DNA from: Vibrio salinus | Lineage (GTDB): Bacteria; Pseudomonadota; Gammaproteobacteria; Enterobacterales; Vibrionaceae | DNA: 64,000 bases | Direction of reading: 5' to 3' | NCBI RefSeq assembly: GCF_021272385.1 | Contig: NZ_JAJSDZ010000009.1 | Span: 434,001 to 498,000, forward strand | Shown: piece after piece, positions 53,932-62,966 of the stretch | Numbering within the stretch: position 1 is the stretch's first letter | Layout of the letters: every line of letters starts with the position of its first letter | Position numbers and translations under genes: made by a program | The notes under the pieces: model-generated | Databases searched by the model: none | Told to the model about the DNA's origin: nothing | The model's input: only the letters and a program-made list of their open reading frames with translations

Positions 53932-54355
53932 TGAGTCCGTTCCGTTTCTCACAGGAAAATAAGTTGTGAGAAAAACAATCCATGGTGATATTCAAATTGT
54001 TATTACTCTTATTTCAGAGTTTTATTTGGTGGGGTATGAATATCACCGTCATTTCTATTTTTATTTATCTTTCAAAACTGATAAATATCAGAGTCGAAAA
54101 CCTAAACATCCTACAATTTTGTTACAGCGAATTCCAATAGAAAATGTTATGAAACGCACTTTTTTTTGGAAAAAAATCGGTTCTTTCCATTACTTTTCTC
54201 TGACATTTTGTGTTAAATGCTGAAAAATCACCCCTTTATTGATATTTACCAGAATGAAACCTTTAATTACGGACTAAAATTGCCATTTAAAGCTCACAAT
54301 AGTGATTCAAAAAATCTTTTTTTGAATGATATTTATTCTCATTTTGGTGTGAAAA
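53932..54355. other. gltB-yhcC divergent intergenic region with spaced inverted repeat
   Basis: This gene-free AT-rich region separates leftward gltB from rightward yhcC. GGTGATATTCA (53984-53994) and TGAATATCACC (54037-54047) are perfect 11-nt inverted copies whose centres are 53 bp apart, about five helical turns. I see no convincing gene; a 70-codon frame at 54217-54429 has no ribosome binding site and no recognisable features. Confidence 0.5.
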
Positions 54356-55288
54356 TTGAAACAATTGCACGAATTAGTCAATACCATAGGTCAGGACCTG
54401 AAACACAGATATGGCGAAAAAGTTCATAAACTCACTTTACATGGTGGGTTTAGTTGTCCTAACCGGGATGGGACGATTGGCCGTGGCGGCTGTACTTTTT
54501 GCAATGTGTCGTCTTTTGTTGATGAAACTGCGAAAGTGGTATCGATAAAGGATCAGTTGAAAGACCGGGCGGTGGAAGTAACCCGCGCCAAAAAGTATCT
54601 GGCGTATTTCCAGGCTTATACCAATACCTATGCGGAAGTTCAGGTTCTGGATAAAATGTATAAGGATGCCTTGCAGTCTGCAGATATTGTCGGATTGTGT
54701 GTGGGAACCCGGCCGGATTGTGTGCCGGATGAAGTGTTAGAACTGCTAAGCCGTTATCGCAAACAAGGGTATGAAGTTTGGCTGGAGTTAGGTCTGCAAA
54801 CCGCTAATGACAGGACTCTGCATAAAATAAACCGGGGACACAATTTTCAAAGTTATGTGGATATTACCCGTAAGGCGAGAGAACTGGGGCTGAAGGTCTG
54901 TACCCACCTTATTGTTGGTTTACCGGGAGAAGGAAAAGAGGACAACCTCACTACGATGGCGCAGGTTCTGGATGTTGGCACTGATGGAATTAAGCTACAC
55001 AGTCTTCATATTGTTAAAGGGAGTGTCATGGCGAAATCCTGGGAAGCCGGACGATTAGAAGCACCTTCACTGGAGTTTTATGTTGATACCGCCAGTGAAC
55101 TAATCCGAATGACACCACCAGAAGTGGTTTATCACCGGGTGTCGTCTGCAGCAAGAAGGCCAACGTTATTATCACCGTTGTGGTGTGAAAATCGCTGGTT
55201 GGCAATGACGGAAATTGAGAAAGCATTAAATCGTGATGGAGCCCAGGGGTCACTGATTGACCGTCCGTTTTTCCGTTCTCCTCAGTAA
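54356..55288 (+). CDS. yhcC: Radical SAM protein YhcC
   Basis: This 310-residue protein matches the YhcC (TIGR01212) radical SAM family. The N-terminal stretch HGGFSCPNRDGTIGRGGC followed by TFC holds the three Fe-S cysteines; ARRPTLLSPLWCENRW is the conserved C-terminal family motif. Its precise reaction is not known to me. The start is TTG at 54356: an in-frame TGA lies immediately upstream and homologues begin close to this point. It is often next to glutamate synthase and arcB in vibrios, as here. Confidence 0.88.
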   Translation: MKQLHELVNTIGQDLKHRYGEKVHKLTLHGGFSCPNRDGTIGRGGCTFCNVSSFVDETAKVVSIKDQLKDRAVEVTRAKKYLAYFQAYTNTYAEVQVLDKMYKDALQSADIVGLCVGTRPDCVPDEVLELLSRYRKQGYEVWLELGLQTANDRTLHKINRGHNFQSYVDITRKARELGLKVCTHLIVGLPGEGKEDNLTTMAQVLDVGTDGIKLHSLHIVKGSVMAKSWEAGRLEAPSLEFYVDTASELIRMTPPEVVYHRVSSAARRPTLLSPLWCENRWLAMTEIEKALNRDGAQGSLIDRPFFRSPQ

Positions 55289-55370
55289 ACATGAAAAGTA
55301 GGGCAGCATAGACTTACTTTTTGAAATATGTGATAAAGATTAATTAATTGATATTACATTGGAGTTGTCA

Positions 55371-57740
55371 ATGAAACCGATGAAGAATCTGGCGCAGTAT
55401 TACGTCGACTTGCTTGTTAAATTAGGTATTCTGCGTTTTTCAATTTTATTGGCATTGGCACTCGTTGCTTTGGCTGTTGTTGTACAGGTAGGACTTACGC
55501 TGGTATTCAATGGTTTTGTGGACGATATTGATATCATCCGCTCCGTCTTTTTTGGTCTGATTATTACCCCCTGGGCCGTGTATTTTCTTTCTGTGGTCGT
55601 AGATCAGCTTGAAGAATCCCGTCAGCGGCTATCTAAACTGGTGTCAAAGCTGAAAGATATGAGGTTTCGTGATCAGGAACTGAATTACGAGCTTCAGCAG
55701 AATATTGCAAAATTAAATCAGGAGATAGAAGAGCGAATTAAAGCGGAAGAAGCACGGAAAGAAGCCATGGTGGATTTGGAAAATGAAGTTTACCAGCGAG
55801 AGAAAACCCAGATGGAACTTGCTGAGCAAAGTGCGTTGCTCCGTTCTTTTATTGATGCTTCTCCCGATTTGATTTATTACCGGAATGCCAATGGCATCTT
55901 TTCTGGTTGTAACCGGGCTATGGAAGAGCTGATCGGTAAACGGGAGAGTGAGTTGGTTGGTTTGTCGCCTCAGGAAGTTTATACCGAAGACGTTGCCTCA
56001 TTAGTTATTGAAACCGATGAGCACGTATTTAAGAATAATTGTTCGATTACTTACGAACAGTGGCTTGAATATCCCGACGGCCGGAAAAGCTATTTTGAAA
56101 TCCGTAAAGTGCCTTTTTATTCGAATGACGGTCGTCATCTGGGGTTGGTTGGGTTTGGCCGTGATATTACGGAACGTAAGCGTCATGAGGAATCGTTAGA
56201 AAAAGCCAGCCGTGAAAAGACCACGTTTATATCCACAGTCAGTCATGAATTAAGAACGCCTCTGAACGGTATTGTTGGCCTGAGCCGCATGTTACTTGAT
56301 ACTAAACTCGACGATGAACAGCGTAAACACATGCAGACCATCAATGTCAGTGCTGTGACACTGGGGAATATTTTTAACGATATTATCGATATGGATAAAT
56401 TTGATCGTAGAAAATTAGAGCTCATTCCTGAAGCTCTTAATTTTGAAGATTTTATCGTTGAAATCGATAGTCTCGCTTCGTTAATGGCTGAGCAGAAAGG
56501 GCTTCGTTTTGATCTGGACCGACTAACCGATATCCCTTCTGTGATTGAAGTGGATGCAACTCGTCTGCGTCAGGTACTCTGGAATTTGTTAAGTAATGCA
56601 ATGAAGTTTACCAGAGAAGGGGGGGTTGTGATGACGGTCAGTGCTGATATTCATGAGTCTGATGTTGAAATCTTAATTGACATTGAAGACACCGGAGTTG
56701 GTATTCCTGACGCGGAGTTAGAAAAGATTTTTGCAATGTACTATCAGGTAAAATCTGATAAAGGAAATCTTCATGCGGTTGGTACCGGGATTGGACTGGC
56801 TGTGTCGAAACAGTTAATGAATATGATGAATGGTGATATATCGGTTTCGAGTGAAGAAGGCTTTGGAAGCACATTCACAGTTTCTTTTACTGCGCCGCTA
56901 ATTGATGACTCAATGTTGATAACCGAAATGCCATGTGAACAAAAAAGCTTGAATATTTTCATGGTCGAAGATATTGAATTAAATGTTACCGTTGCTCGTT
57001 CATTACTGGAAAGTCTGGGACATACTGTGACTGTTGCGATGACAGGGCAGGAAGCTCTTGATAAATTCCGTGTTGATACGTTTGATTTAGCTTTTCTTGA
57101 TATTCAGTTGCCGGATATGACCGGGTTCGATGTCGCAAAAATAATCAGAGAGCGTTTTGAGGAGCAATCATTGCCGCCGCTGGTGGCATTAACGGCAAAC
57201 GTTCTTAAAGATAAAAGTGAATACCTGAAGAAAGGGATGGATGATGTAGTCAGTAAACCCTTATCCGTTGCTGCAATAAAAGATGTCATAGACAAACTGG
57301 TTAATGATGATAACCGCCCTGAGGACATTATTAATGAAATGGATAAACAGTCTGGTCAAGAGATCTCGGAAATGGCACATGAAGAGCAGAAATACCATCA
57401 GATACTAGATATTGACATGTTGACCTCTTATGTTGATATTGTGGGAGTTAAACCGGTGTTAGACAGCATTGAAATGTTTGAAGAATTGATGCCTGGCTAC
57501 ATTGAGGTTCTCGATTCAAATATGATGGCTAAGGATCAGGATTCCATTGTTTCTGAAGCTCATAAGATCAAAGGTGCCGCCGGTTCAATTGGTCTTGCCA
57601 GAATTCAGAAAGTCGCGCAGAAAGCACAAACGCCGGATGCTCCTGCCTGGTGGGAAAACATTAGTGATTGGGTTGACGAGATTAAAAATGAGTATTCAAA
57701 AGATATTCAGCTTTTAAAACAATGGTTAGAAAGCAGGTAA
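55371..57740 (+). CDS. arcB: Aerobic respiration control sensor kinase ArcB
   Basis: ArcB is the tripartite hybrid kinase that senses quinone redox state and phosphorylates ArcA under low oxygen. From ATG 55371 (GGAG 6 nt upstream) it has 789 residues: two membrane helices (about 22-45 and 57-80), a coiled coil, a PAS domain (about 150-270), HisKA with the His in VSHELRTPLNG, HATPase, a receiver domain with LAFLDIQLPDMTG, and a C-terminal HPt domain with AHKIKGAAGSIGL. All phosphorelay residues are present. A lipoprotein gene follows after 3 nt; arcA is close by on the other strand. Confidence 0.96.
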   Translation: MKPMKNLAQYYVDLLVKLGILRFSILLALALVALAVVVQVGLTLVFNGFVDDIDIIRSVFFGLIITPWAVYFLSVVVDQLEESRQRLSKLVSKLKDMRFRDQELNYELQQNIAKLNQEIEERIKAEEARKEAMVDLENEVYQREKTQMELAEQSALLRSFIDASPDLIYYRNANGIFSGCNRAMEELIGKRESELVGLSPQEVYTEDVASLVIETDEHVFKNNCSITYEQWLEYPDGRKSYFEIRKVPFYSNDGRHLGLVGFGRDITERKRHEESLEKASREKTTFISTVSHELRTPLNGIVGLSRMLLDTKLDDEQRKHMQTINVSAVTLGNIFNDIIDMDKFDRRKLELIPEALNFEDFIVEIDSLASLMAEQKGLRFDLDRLTDIPSVIEVDATRLRQVLWNLLSNAMKFTREGGVVMTVSADIHESDVEILIDIEDTGVGIPDAELEKIFAMYYQVKSDKGNLHAVGTGIGLAVSKQLMNMMNGDISVSSEEGFGSTFTVSFTAPLIDDSMLITEMPCEQKSLNIFMVEDIELNVTVARSLLESLGHTVTVAMTGQEALDKFRVDTFDLAFLDIQLPDMTGFDVAKIIRERFEEQSLPPLVALTANVLKDKSEYLKKGMDDVVSKPLSVAAIKDVIDKLVNDDNRPEDIINEMDKQSGQEISEMAHEEQKYHQILDIDMLTSYVDIVGVKPVLDSIEMFEELMPGYIEVLDSNMMAKDQDSIVSEAHKIKGAAGSIGLARIQKVAQKAQTPDAPAWWENISDWVDEIKNEYSKDIQLLKQWLESR

Positions 57741-57743
57741 TCT

Positions 57744-58178
57744 ATGAAGTCATATATATTAGCGGGTTTGTTAAGTATCGTATTAGCCGGATGCTCTAAT
57801 GGGGATCGGGCTGAACTCGGTGAGTTTCCGAATTTCTCTGAAGTGACAGGCGCAGAGGTCGAAGTGACAAGCAACTTTTGGGTTGATGATACTCGGTCTC
57901 AGATGGAGGGGGATGTTTATCTTGTTTCTCACGCTTCGCTTCCAGCTGATTATGAGATAGAAAAAGTCATACTCTATCAGGGAACGAATGTGACAACGCT
58001 TTCCAAAAATCAATTAGATCTGGATATCAGTAATGAGAGTTTGTGGGAAATTCACTTTCAACTGAATACATTAAAGTTATCGTCACCGATTGATGTACTT
58101 GTCCTGCTGCATAATGACAGAGAAAAAGCATGGTTGATAGACAAAAACGTGTCAATCGACCGTGTTACGGGAAGCTAG
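57744..58178 (+). CDS. Small predicted lipoprotein downstream of arcB
   Basis: This 144-residue protein starts with a lipoprotein signal, IVLAGC, with the lipidated Cys at residue 17. The residue after Cys is Ser, which by the usual rule favours outer-membrane sorting. The rest looks like a compact beta-rich domain that I do not recognise. It starts 3 nt after the arcB stop and so is probably cotranscribed; whether it affects Arc signalling is unknown. Confidence 0.8.
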   Translation: MKSYILAGLLSIVLAGCSNGDRAELGEFPNFSEVTGAEVEVTSNFWVDDTRSQMEGDVYLVSHASLPADYEIEKVILYQGTNVTTLSKNQLDLDISNESLWEIHFQLNTLKLSSPIDVLVLLHNDREKAWLIDKNVSIDRVTGS

Positions 58179-58202
58179 GTCTGTATCCCGAAGATAGATA
58201 TT

Positions 58203-58235
58203 AAAAAACCTCAGTGATTAATACTGAGGTTTTTT
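58203..58235. terminator. Bidirectional terminator between the lipoprotein gene and arcA
   Basis: AAAAAACCTCAGT (58203-58215) and ACTGAGGTTTTTT (58223-58235) form a perfect 13-bp stem with a 7-nt loop, with U tracts in both directions. It lies between convergent genes. Confidence 0.92.
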
Positions 58236-58272
58236 CTAGGTGAATTAAAAATCGCAGAGTGAGATTTTGGGG

Positions 58273-58989
58273 TTATGCCTCGATATCACCACAGAAGCGG
58301 TAACCTTCGCCGTGAATAGTGGCGATAATCTCGGGTGTACCTGTTACCGATTCAAAATGTTTACGAATGCGTCTGATGGTTACATCAACAGTACGATCAT
58401 GCGGTTTTAGTTCCCGGCCAGTCATTTTTTTCAGAAGGTCCGCACGGGTTTGGATTTTTCCTGGATTCTCACAGAAATGAAGGAGGGCCCGGAATTCAGA
58501 ACGTGGCAGCTTGTATGAATCACCATCCGGATTGACCAGTGAACGGCTGTTGATGTCAAGCTCCCATCCGTTGAAGCGGTATGATTCGACGTTGCGTTTT
58601 TCTTCGTGTACGGCATTCGTTGTCATCGAACGGCTGAGAAGGTTACGGGCACGAATGGTCAGTTCTCTTGGGTTAAACGGTTTCGTGATGTAATCATCGG
58701 CGCCAATTTCCAAACCAAGGATTTTATCCACTTCATTATCGCGTCCGGTTAAGAACATAAGAGCAACATCTGCCTGTTCCCGTAACTCTCGCGCAAGTAA
58801 CAATCCATTCTTCCCGGGCAGGTTAATATCCATAATTACCAGGTTGATGGATTGTTCAGACAGTACGGTGTGCATATCTTCGCCATCGCTGGCTTCAAAT
58901 ACAACGTATCCTTCGGCTTCAAAAATACGTTTAAGCGTATTACGGGTGACTTGCTCATCTTCTACAATAAGAATCTGCGGGGTTTGCAT
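58273..58989 (-). CDS. arcA: Aerobic respiration response regulator ArcA
   Basis: ArcA is the global regulator of respiratory genes activated by ArcB. It has 238 residues, like E. coli (238). The receiver domain has E10/D11, phospho-acceptor D54 in [12 protein letters not shown] and the lysine in ITKPF. The OmpR-type DNA-binding domain spans about 135-236. A long upstream gap (312 nt) contains a perfect FNR-type box, in agreement with the FNR-activated, long-leader arcA gene of E. coli. Confidence 0.97.
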   Translation of the reverse strand: MQTPQILIVEDEQVTRNTLKRIFEAEGYVVFEASDGEDMHTVLSEQSINLVIMDINLPGKNGLLLARELREQADVALMFLTGRDNEVDKILGLEIGADDYITKPFNPRELTIRARNLLSRSMTTNAVHEEKRNVESYRFNGWELDINSRSLVNPDGDSYKLPRSEFRALLHFCENPGKIQTRADLLKKMTGRELKPHDRTVDVTIRRIRKHFESVTGTPEIIATIHGEGYRFCGDIEA

Positions 58990-59232
58990 CGGCGGTACCT
59001 GAAAAATTGTTAATAAGTTGTATCAAAACGAAATAAGCTATAGGTAAAGATAACATACTAATAAAACTATGTTGATATTAACCTAATGCACCCAAAAAGC
59101 ATACTTTGATTCGTTTTCCGCCTTCCGTGGGGGTTGTGGCTGCTTGCCGTTGTTGTCTTGGGCTTTAACGGGCGTATTCTATATTCTTAACAGCATAGTA
59201 ACAATGGTTAAATGTTCATTCCCTACAATTGT

Positions 59233-59246
59233 TTGATTTATATCAA
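59233..59246. promoter_or_regulatory. Perfect FNR-type box between arcA and DUF3293-rraA
   Basis: TTGATTTATATCAA fits the FNR consensus TTGATNNNNATCAA at all ten fixed positions. Its centre is 250 nt before the arcA start and 62 nt before the DUF3293-rraA start. It could act on either gene. The rest of the 312-nt gap (58990-59301) shows no gene. Confidence 0.7.
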
Positions 59247-59301
59247 GAGCTATTAACCTTCATATAACAATAGTAATATTTAGGAAAAACAGGAATATAT
59301 A

Positions 59302-60195
59302 ATGATTAAGCCTGAGCTCTGGCATGCTTATGCGGATACGGTTTTTGATCTATCCCATGAGATTTTATTTCCACAATATGCGATTATTACTGCGTGGAAC
59401 CCTTTTAGCGACAGAATGTCTTATAAACAAAACTGCGCGAATAATGAGAAATTAAAAAAAGATCTCCGTAGTCGTCTTTATTGGCCCGTTATCGCAGGTG
59501 ATCGCAAATTTGAATGGTATGAAGAGAGCTTTGCTGTTGAGATTCCATTACCGGATGCAATTCACCTTGGGAAAAAATACCGTCAGAATGCCATCTTTTA
59601 TGTTTCTGCCGGAGAGTTGTATTTATATTCGTGTGTCGATGAATATTCGTGTCATATAGGGATTGCTGCAGAGAGATTTATAAAAAGCTTTAATGAGAAT
59701 CATGGAGGAATAATGAAAGATATCACCCCAGTTATTTGTGATAAATATGCATCTGATGTCCAGTTACTTGATCTGCCACTGCATAACTTTGGTTACCGGA
59801 GTGTTTTTTTTGGTCAGGTTGTCACCGTTAGTTGTTTTAAAGACAGCGCTAAAATCATTGAACAACTGAGTCAGGATGGAAAAGGCAAAGTGTTGTTTGT
59901 CGATGGTAATGGCTCTTGTGATGCCGCTTTATTTGATGACCAAACTGCTGCTATCGCCATGAAAAATGGTTGGGAAGGCGTTGTTATTTATGGTGCATTA
60001 CGAGATGTTGGTGCTTTGGCGGACAGAGACATTGGTATTAAAGCTTTGGCAGCCTGTCCTAAAAACTCGGCGAATCATGACTCAGGCCATGTCAATCTGA
60101 CTTTAAGAATTGCCAATCAGTCTATCCAACCTGGAGATTACTTATATTCGGATTGGAATGGCATTGTGCTGTCAACCAAACCGCTCGATTTTTAA
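59302..60195 (+). CDS. rraA: DUF3293-RraA in-frame fusion
   Basis: One 297-codon frame joins two proteins that are usually separate. Residues 1-137 match DUF3293 (LFPQYAIITAWNPFS, YWPVIAGDRKFEW near the middle; function unknown). Residues 138-297 are a full-length RraA, with the conserved GALRDV motif. RraA binds RNase E and lowers its activity. The RraA part starts with its own ATG at 59713, 4 nt after GGAGG (59704-59708), and would be 160 residues, the normal size. So a fusion protein, a separate RraA, or both may be made. A 1-nt change in the A5 tract at 59682-59686 would restore a DUF3293 stop overlapping the RraA ATG (TAATG). Confidence 0.85.
   Translation: MIKPELWHAYADTVFDLSHEILFPQYAIITAWNPFSDRMSYKQNCANNEKLKKDLRSRLYWPVIAGDRKFEWYEESFAVEIPLPDAIHLGKKYRQNAIFYVSAGELYLYSCVDEYSCHIGIAAERFIKSFNENHGGIMKDITPVICDKYASDVQLLDLPLHNFGYRSVFFGQVVTVSCFKDSAKIIEQLSQDGKGKVLFVDGNGSCDAALFDDQTAAIAMKNGWEGVVIYGALRDVGALADRDIGIKALAACPKNSANHDSGHVNLTLRIANQSIQPGDYLYSDWNGIVLSTKPLDF
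59713..60195 (+). CDS. rraA: RraA from internal start (alternative product)
   Basis: This is the likely stand-alone translation product of the region above: ATG with GGAGGA just upstream and a 160-residue RraA of normal length. Listed separately because the start decides whether the cell makes free RraA. RraA-like proteins form trimers and interact with the C-terminal scaffold of RNase E. Confidence 0.6.
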   Translation: MKDITPVICDKYASDVQLLDLPLHNFGYRSVFFGQVVTVSCFKDSAKIIEQLSQDGKGKVLFVDGNGSCDAALFDDQTAAIAMKNGWEGVVIYGALRDVGALADRDIGIKALAACPKNSANHDSGHVNLTLRIANQSIQPGDYLYSDWNGIVLSTKPLDF

Positions 60196-60274
60196 TCTTT
60201 TTACTGAATTAATGATCGTTTTTTACGCTTTTACTGATTCATTTCCTGTTTAGCTAAAAAAACTTAAGTTTTGG

Positions 60275-60304
60275 TTGACTTGAGTAGCGTAAATAAGGTA
60301 AATG
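60275..60304 (+). promoter_or_regulatory. Candidate thr operon promoter
   Basis: TTGACT (60275-60280) and TAAATG (60299-60304) are 18 nt apart, about 45 nt before the leader peptide. The remainder of 60196-60346 is AT-rich without a gene. Confidence 0.45.
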
Positions 60305-60346
60305 TAGAGGCAGCAAACATAAACTGATTAAAAAGTGAATTTGTAA

Positions 60347-60424
60347 ATGAACGCAATTTGCCCATTAGTAATGATTACCACCATTATTATTACCGACATT
60401 ACGTATGTTGGGGCAGGCTGCTGA
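60347..60424 (+). CDS. thrL: thr operon leader peptide ThrL
   Basis: A 25-residue frame from ATG 60347 to TGA 60422-60424 contains a run of regulatory codons, ITTIIITDIT (residues 10-19), with four threonine and five isoleucine codons, and ends in GAGC. E. coli ThrL is also Thr/Ile-rich and ends in GAG. It is followed 18 nt later by a strong terminator hairpin. When charged tRNA-Thr and tRNA-Ile are scarce, ribosome stalling here would favour antitermination into thrA. Confidence 0.85.
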   Translation: MNAICPLVMITTIIITDITYVGAGC

Positions 60425-60436
60425 GCGAAATTTTAG

Positions 60437-60477
60437 AAAAAAGGGCCTGCATTCAATAAGATGCAGGCCCTTTTTTT
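60437..60477 (+). terminator. thr operon attenuator
   Basis: GGGCCTGCAT (60443-60452) and ATGCAGGCCC (60461-60470) form a perfect 10-bp stem with an 8-nt loop, preceded by six A and followed by seven T. It lies between thrL and thrA, so it is an attenuator. Confidence 0.92.
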
Positions 60478-60505
60478 ATGTCTATTTGAAGTATTGGAGG
60501 AAGGG

Positions 60506-62965
60506 ATGCGTGTATTAAAGTTCGGTGGTTCGTCGTTAGCTGATGCCGATCGGTTCTTAAGAGCTGCGCAAATTGTGGCAAATAATTCCAAACAAGAAGA
60601 GGTGTCTGTTGTTCTGTCTGCTCCGGGAAAAACAACGAATAAATTGGTCGCTATTATTGAGTCTGCGCTTAAAAATGGTGAAGCAGAATTACAGATTGAA
60701 GAACTGAAAACCTCATTTGAACAGTTATTTAATACTATTCAGCAAGAACTACCGAATATCGATGGAACGGCTTTCCATGAAGTCGTGAATAAATCGTTAT
60801 CTACGCTCCGTCAGTTTGTTCATGGCATAGGGTTGTTGGGTATGTGTCCCGATCATGTGAATGCCCGTATTATCAGTAAGGGTGAGCGTATATCAATTCA
60901 ACTGATGAAAGCCGTGCTGGAAGCAAAAGATCAGAAAGCCCATTTAATTGATCCCGTTGAATATTTTTATGCTGAAGGCAACCATCTGGAAGCCATGGTC
61001 GATGTTGATATTTCAACAGAAAACTTTAAACGCAACCCGTTACCGGACAATCATGTAATTATTATGCCAGGTTTTACTGCAGGTAATGAAAAAGGGGAAT
61101 TAGTTTGTTTAGGCCGTAATGGCTCTGATTATTCTGCTGCTGTACTGGCTGCCTGTCTGAGGGCCGATTGCTGTGAAATCTGGACTGATGTAGATGGCGT
61201 TTATAACTGTGATCCACGGCTGGTTCATGATGCACGCTTGCTCAAGTCACTGAGTTATCAGGAAGCGATGGAACTGTCATACTTTGGTGCTTCCGTTCTC
61301 CATCCCAAAACCATTGCTCCTATTGCCCGCTTCCAGATCCCATGTTTAATTAAAAACAGTTTTAACCCTCAGGGAGCCGGTACTCTTATCGGTCAGGATA
61401 CAGGTGAAGATAATTTACCGATTAAAGGCATTACGACACTGAATAGTCTGACGATGGTTAATGTCTCCGGTCCTGGAATGAAAGGCATGGTTGGTATGGC
61501 AAGCCGAGTGTTTGGTGCCATGTCTTCTGCCGGCGTTTCGATCGTTTTGATTACACAGTCTTCATCTGAATATTCTATCAGCTTCTGTATTGAAACTGAG
61601 GATAAACATAAAGCAGAACAAACACTGGCTGAAGCTTTCGAACTTGAGCTTAAAGATGGCATCCTTGAACCGGTTGAATTTATCAGTGATGTTGCGATTG
61701 TGACTTTAGTCGGTGATGGAATGAGAACCACCAGCGGTATTGCTTCTCAGTTCTTCCGTTCTCTGGCCGAAGTGCACGTGAATATCGTGGCCATTGCTCA
61801 GGGGTCATCGGAAAGGGCGATTTCAGCGGTTATTTCTGAAGATAAAATTTCAGAAGCCATTAAAGCCTGTCATGAAAACCTGTTTAACGCTAAACATCAT
61901 TTGGATGTCTTTGTTGTCGGTGTCGGTGGTGTTGGTGGTGAGCTTATTGATCAGATTGCCCGTCAACAACCAAAGCTGGCGGAAAGAGGCATTATCATCC
62001 GGGTATGTGGTCTGGCAAACAGTAAAGGGTTGCTGCTCGATGCTGAGGGTCTGCCTCTTGATAACTGGCGTGACAGAATGTCCGGTGTGTCAGAGGAATT
62101 CAGTTTAGCCAGACTCATTGCTCTGGTTCAGCGTAACCACATTATTAACCCTGTTCTGGTTGATTGTACTTCCAGTGATGATATTGCCAGCCAGTATGCG
62201 GACTTTATTTCGGCCGGTTTCCATGTTGTTACCCCGAACAAGAAAGCGAACACAGCCAGTATGGCTTACTATCAAGAACTGCGAAAAGTTGCCCGTCGTG
62301 CGCGCCGCCGTTTAATGTATGAAACAACGGTCGGAGCTGGTCTGCCGGTAATTGAGAACCTGCAGAATCTGATAGCGGCCGGTGATGAACTGGAACGATT
62401 TAACGGTATTTTATCCGGTTCTCTGTCTTTCATTTTTGGAAAGCTGGATGAAGGATTAACATTAAGTCAGGCCACTCAGATTGCAAAAGACAAAGGGTTT
62501 ACTGAGCCTGATCCCCGGGATGACCTGTCCGGTATGGATGTTGCTCGTAAATTGCTGATTCTGGCCCGTGAATCCGGAATGAAGCTGGAACTTGATGATG
62601 TGAACGTTGAACTGGCATTGCCGCCGGGATTTGATTCTACCGGTTCGGTTGATGACTTTATGGCCCGTTTGCCGGAAGCGGATGAATACTTTAAACAGCT
62701 GCAGGCAGAAGCAGACAAAGAAGGCAAGGTCTTACGTTATGTCGGCGAAATTGCGGATGGAAAATGCCAGGTCAGAATTGCAAAAGTGGGTGAAAACGAT
62801 CCAATGTTTAAGATTAAGGACGGTGAAAACGCACTCGCATTTTATAGCCGTTATTATCAGCCGATTCCACTGGTATTACGTGGTTATGGTGCCGGTACCG
62901 AAGTCACTGCCGCAGGAGTTTTTGCGGATGTGATGCGTACTCTGGGCTGGAAATTAGGGGCATAA
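60506..62965 (+). CDS. thrA: Bifunctional aspartokinase I / homoserine dehydrogenase I ThrA
   Basis: ThrA catalyses the first and third steps from aspartate to threonine. From ATG 60506 (GGAGG about 9 nt and GGAAGGG 1-7 nt upstream) it has 819 residues, one fewer than E. coli. The aspartokinase begins [28 protein letters not shown] follows. Two ACT-type regulatory segments (about 300-455) mediate threonine feedback. The homoserine dehydrogenase part starts at [15 protein letters not shown] (about 468) and has [12 protein letters not shown]. An upstream in-frame ATG at 60479 and the frame from 60461 lie in or at the attenuator and are not used. Confidence 0.97.
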   Translation: MRVLKFGGSSLADADRFLRAAQIVANNSKQEEVSVVLSAPGKTTNKLVAIIESALKNGEAELQIEELKTSFEQLFNTIQQELPNIDGTAFHEVVNKSLSTLRQFVHGIGLLGMCPDHVNARIISKGERISIQLMKAVLEAKDQKAHLIDPVEYFYAEGNHLEAMVDVDISTENFKRNPLPDNHVIIMPGFTAGNEKGELVCLGRNGSDYSAAVLAACLRADCCEIWTDVDGVYNCDPRLVHDARLLKSLSYQEAMELSYFGASVLHPKTIAPIARFQIPCLIKNSFNPQGAGTLIGQDTGEDNLPIKGITTLNSLTMVNVSGPGMKGMVGMASRVFGAMSSAGVSIVLITQSSSEYSISFCIETEDKHKAEQTLAEAFELELKDGILEPVEFISDVAIVTLVGDGMRTTSGIASQFFRSLAEVHVNIVAIAQGSSERAISAVISEDKISEAIKACHENLFNAKHHLDVFVVGVGGVGGELIDQIARQQPKLAERGIIIRVCGLANSKGLLLDAEGLPLDNWRDRMSGVSEEFSLARLIALVQRNHIINPVLVDCTSSDDIASQYADFISAGFHVVTPNKKANTASMAYYQELRKVARRARRRLMYETTVGAGLPVIENLQNLIAAGDELERFNGILSGSLSFIFGKLDEGLTLSQATQIAKDKGFTEPDPRDDLSGMDVARKLLILARESGMKLELDDVNVELALPPGFDSTGSVDDFMARLPEADEYFKQLQAEADKEGKVLRYVGEIADGKCQVRIAKVGENDPMFKIKDGENALAFYSRYYQPIPLVLRGYGAGTEVTAAGVFADVMRTLGWKLGA

Positions 62966-62966
62966 T

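Noticed and set aside
54217..54429. 70-codon frame before yhcC
   Set aside because: No ribosome binding site, overlaps the yhcC start and shows no recognisable features.
60461..60505. N-terminal extension of thrA
   Set aside because: It would be encoded by the attenuator hairpin. The ATG at 60506 has a good ribosome binding site and matches ThrA homologues.
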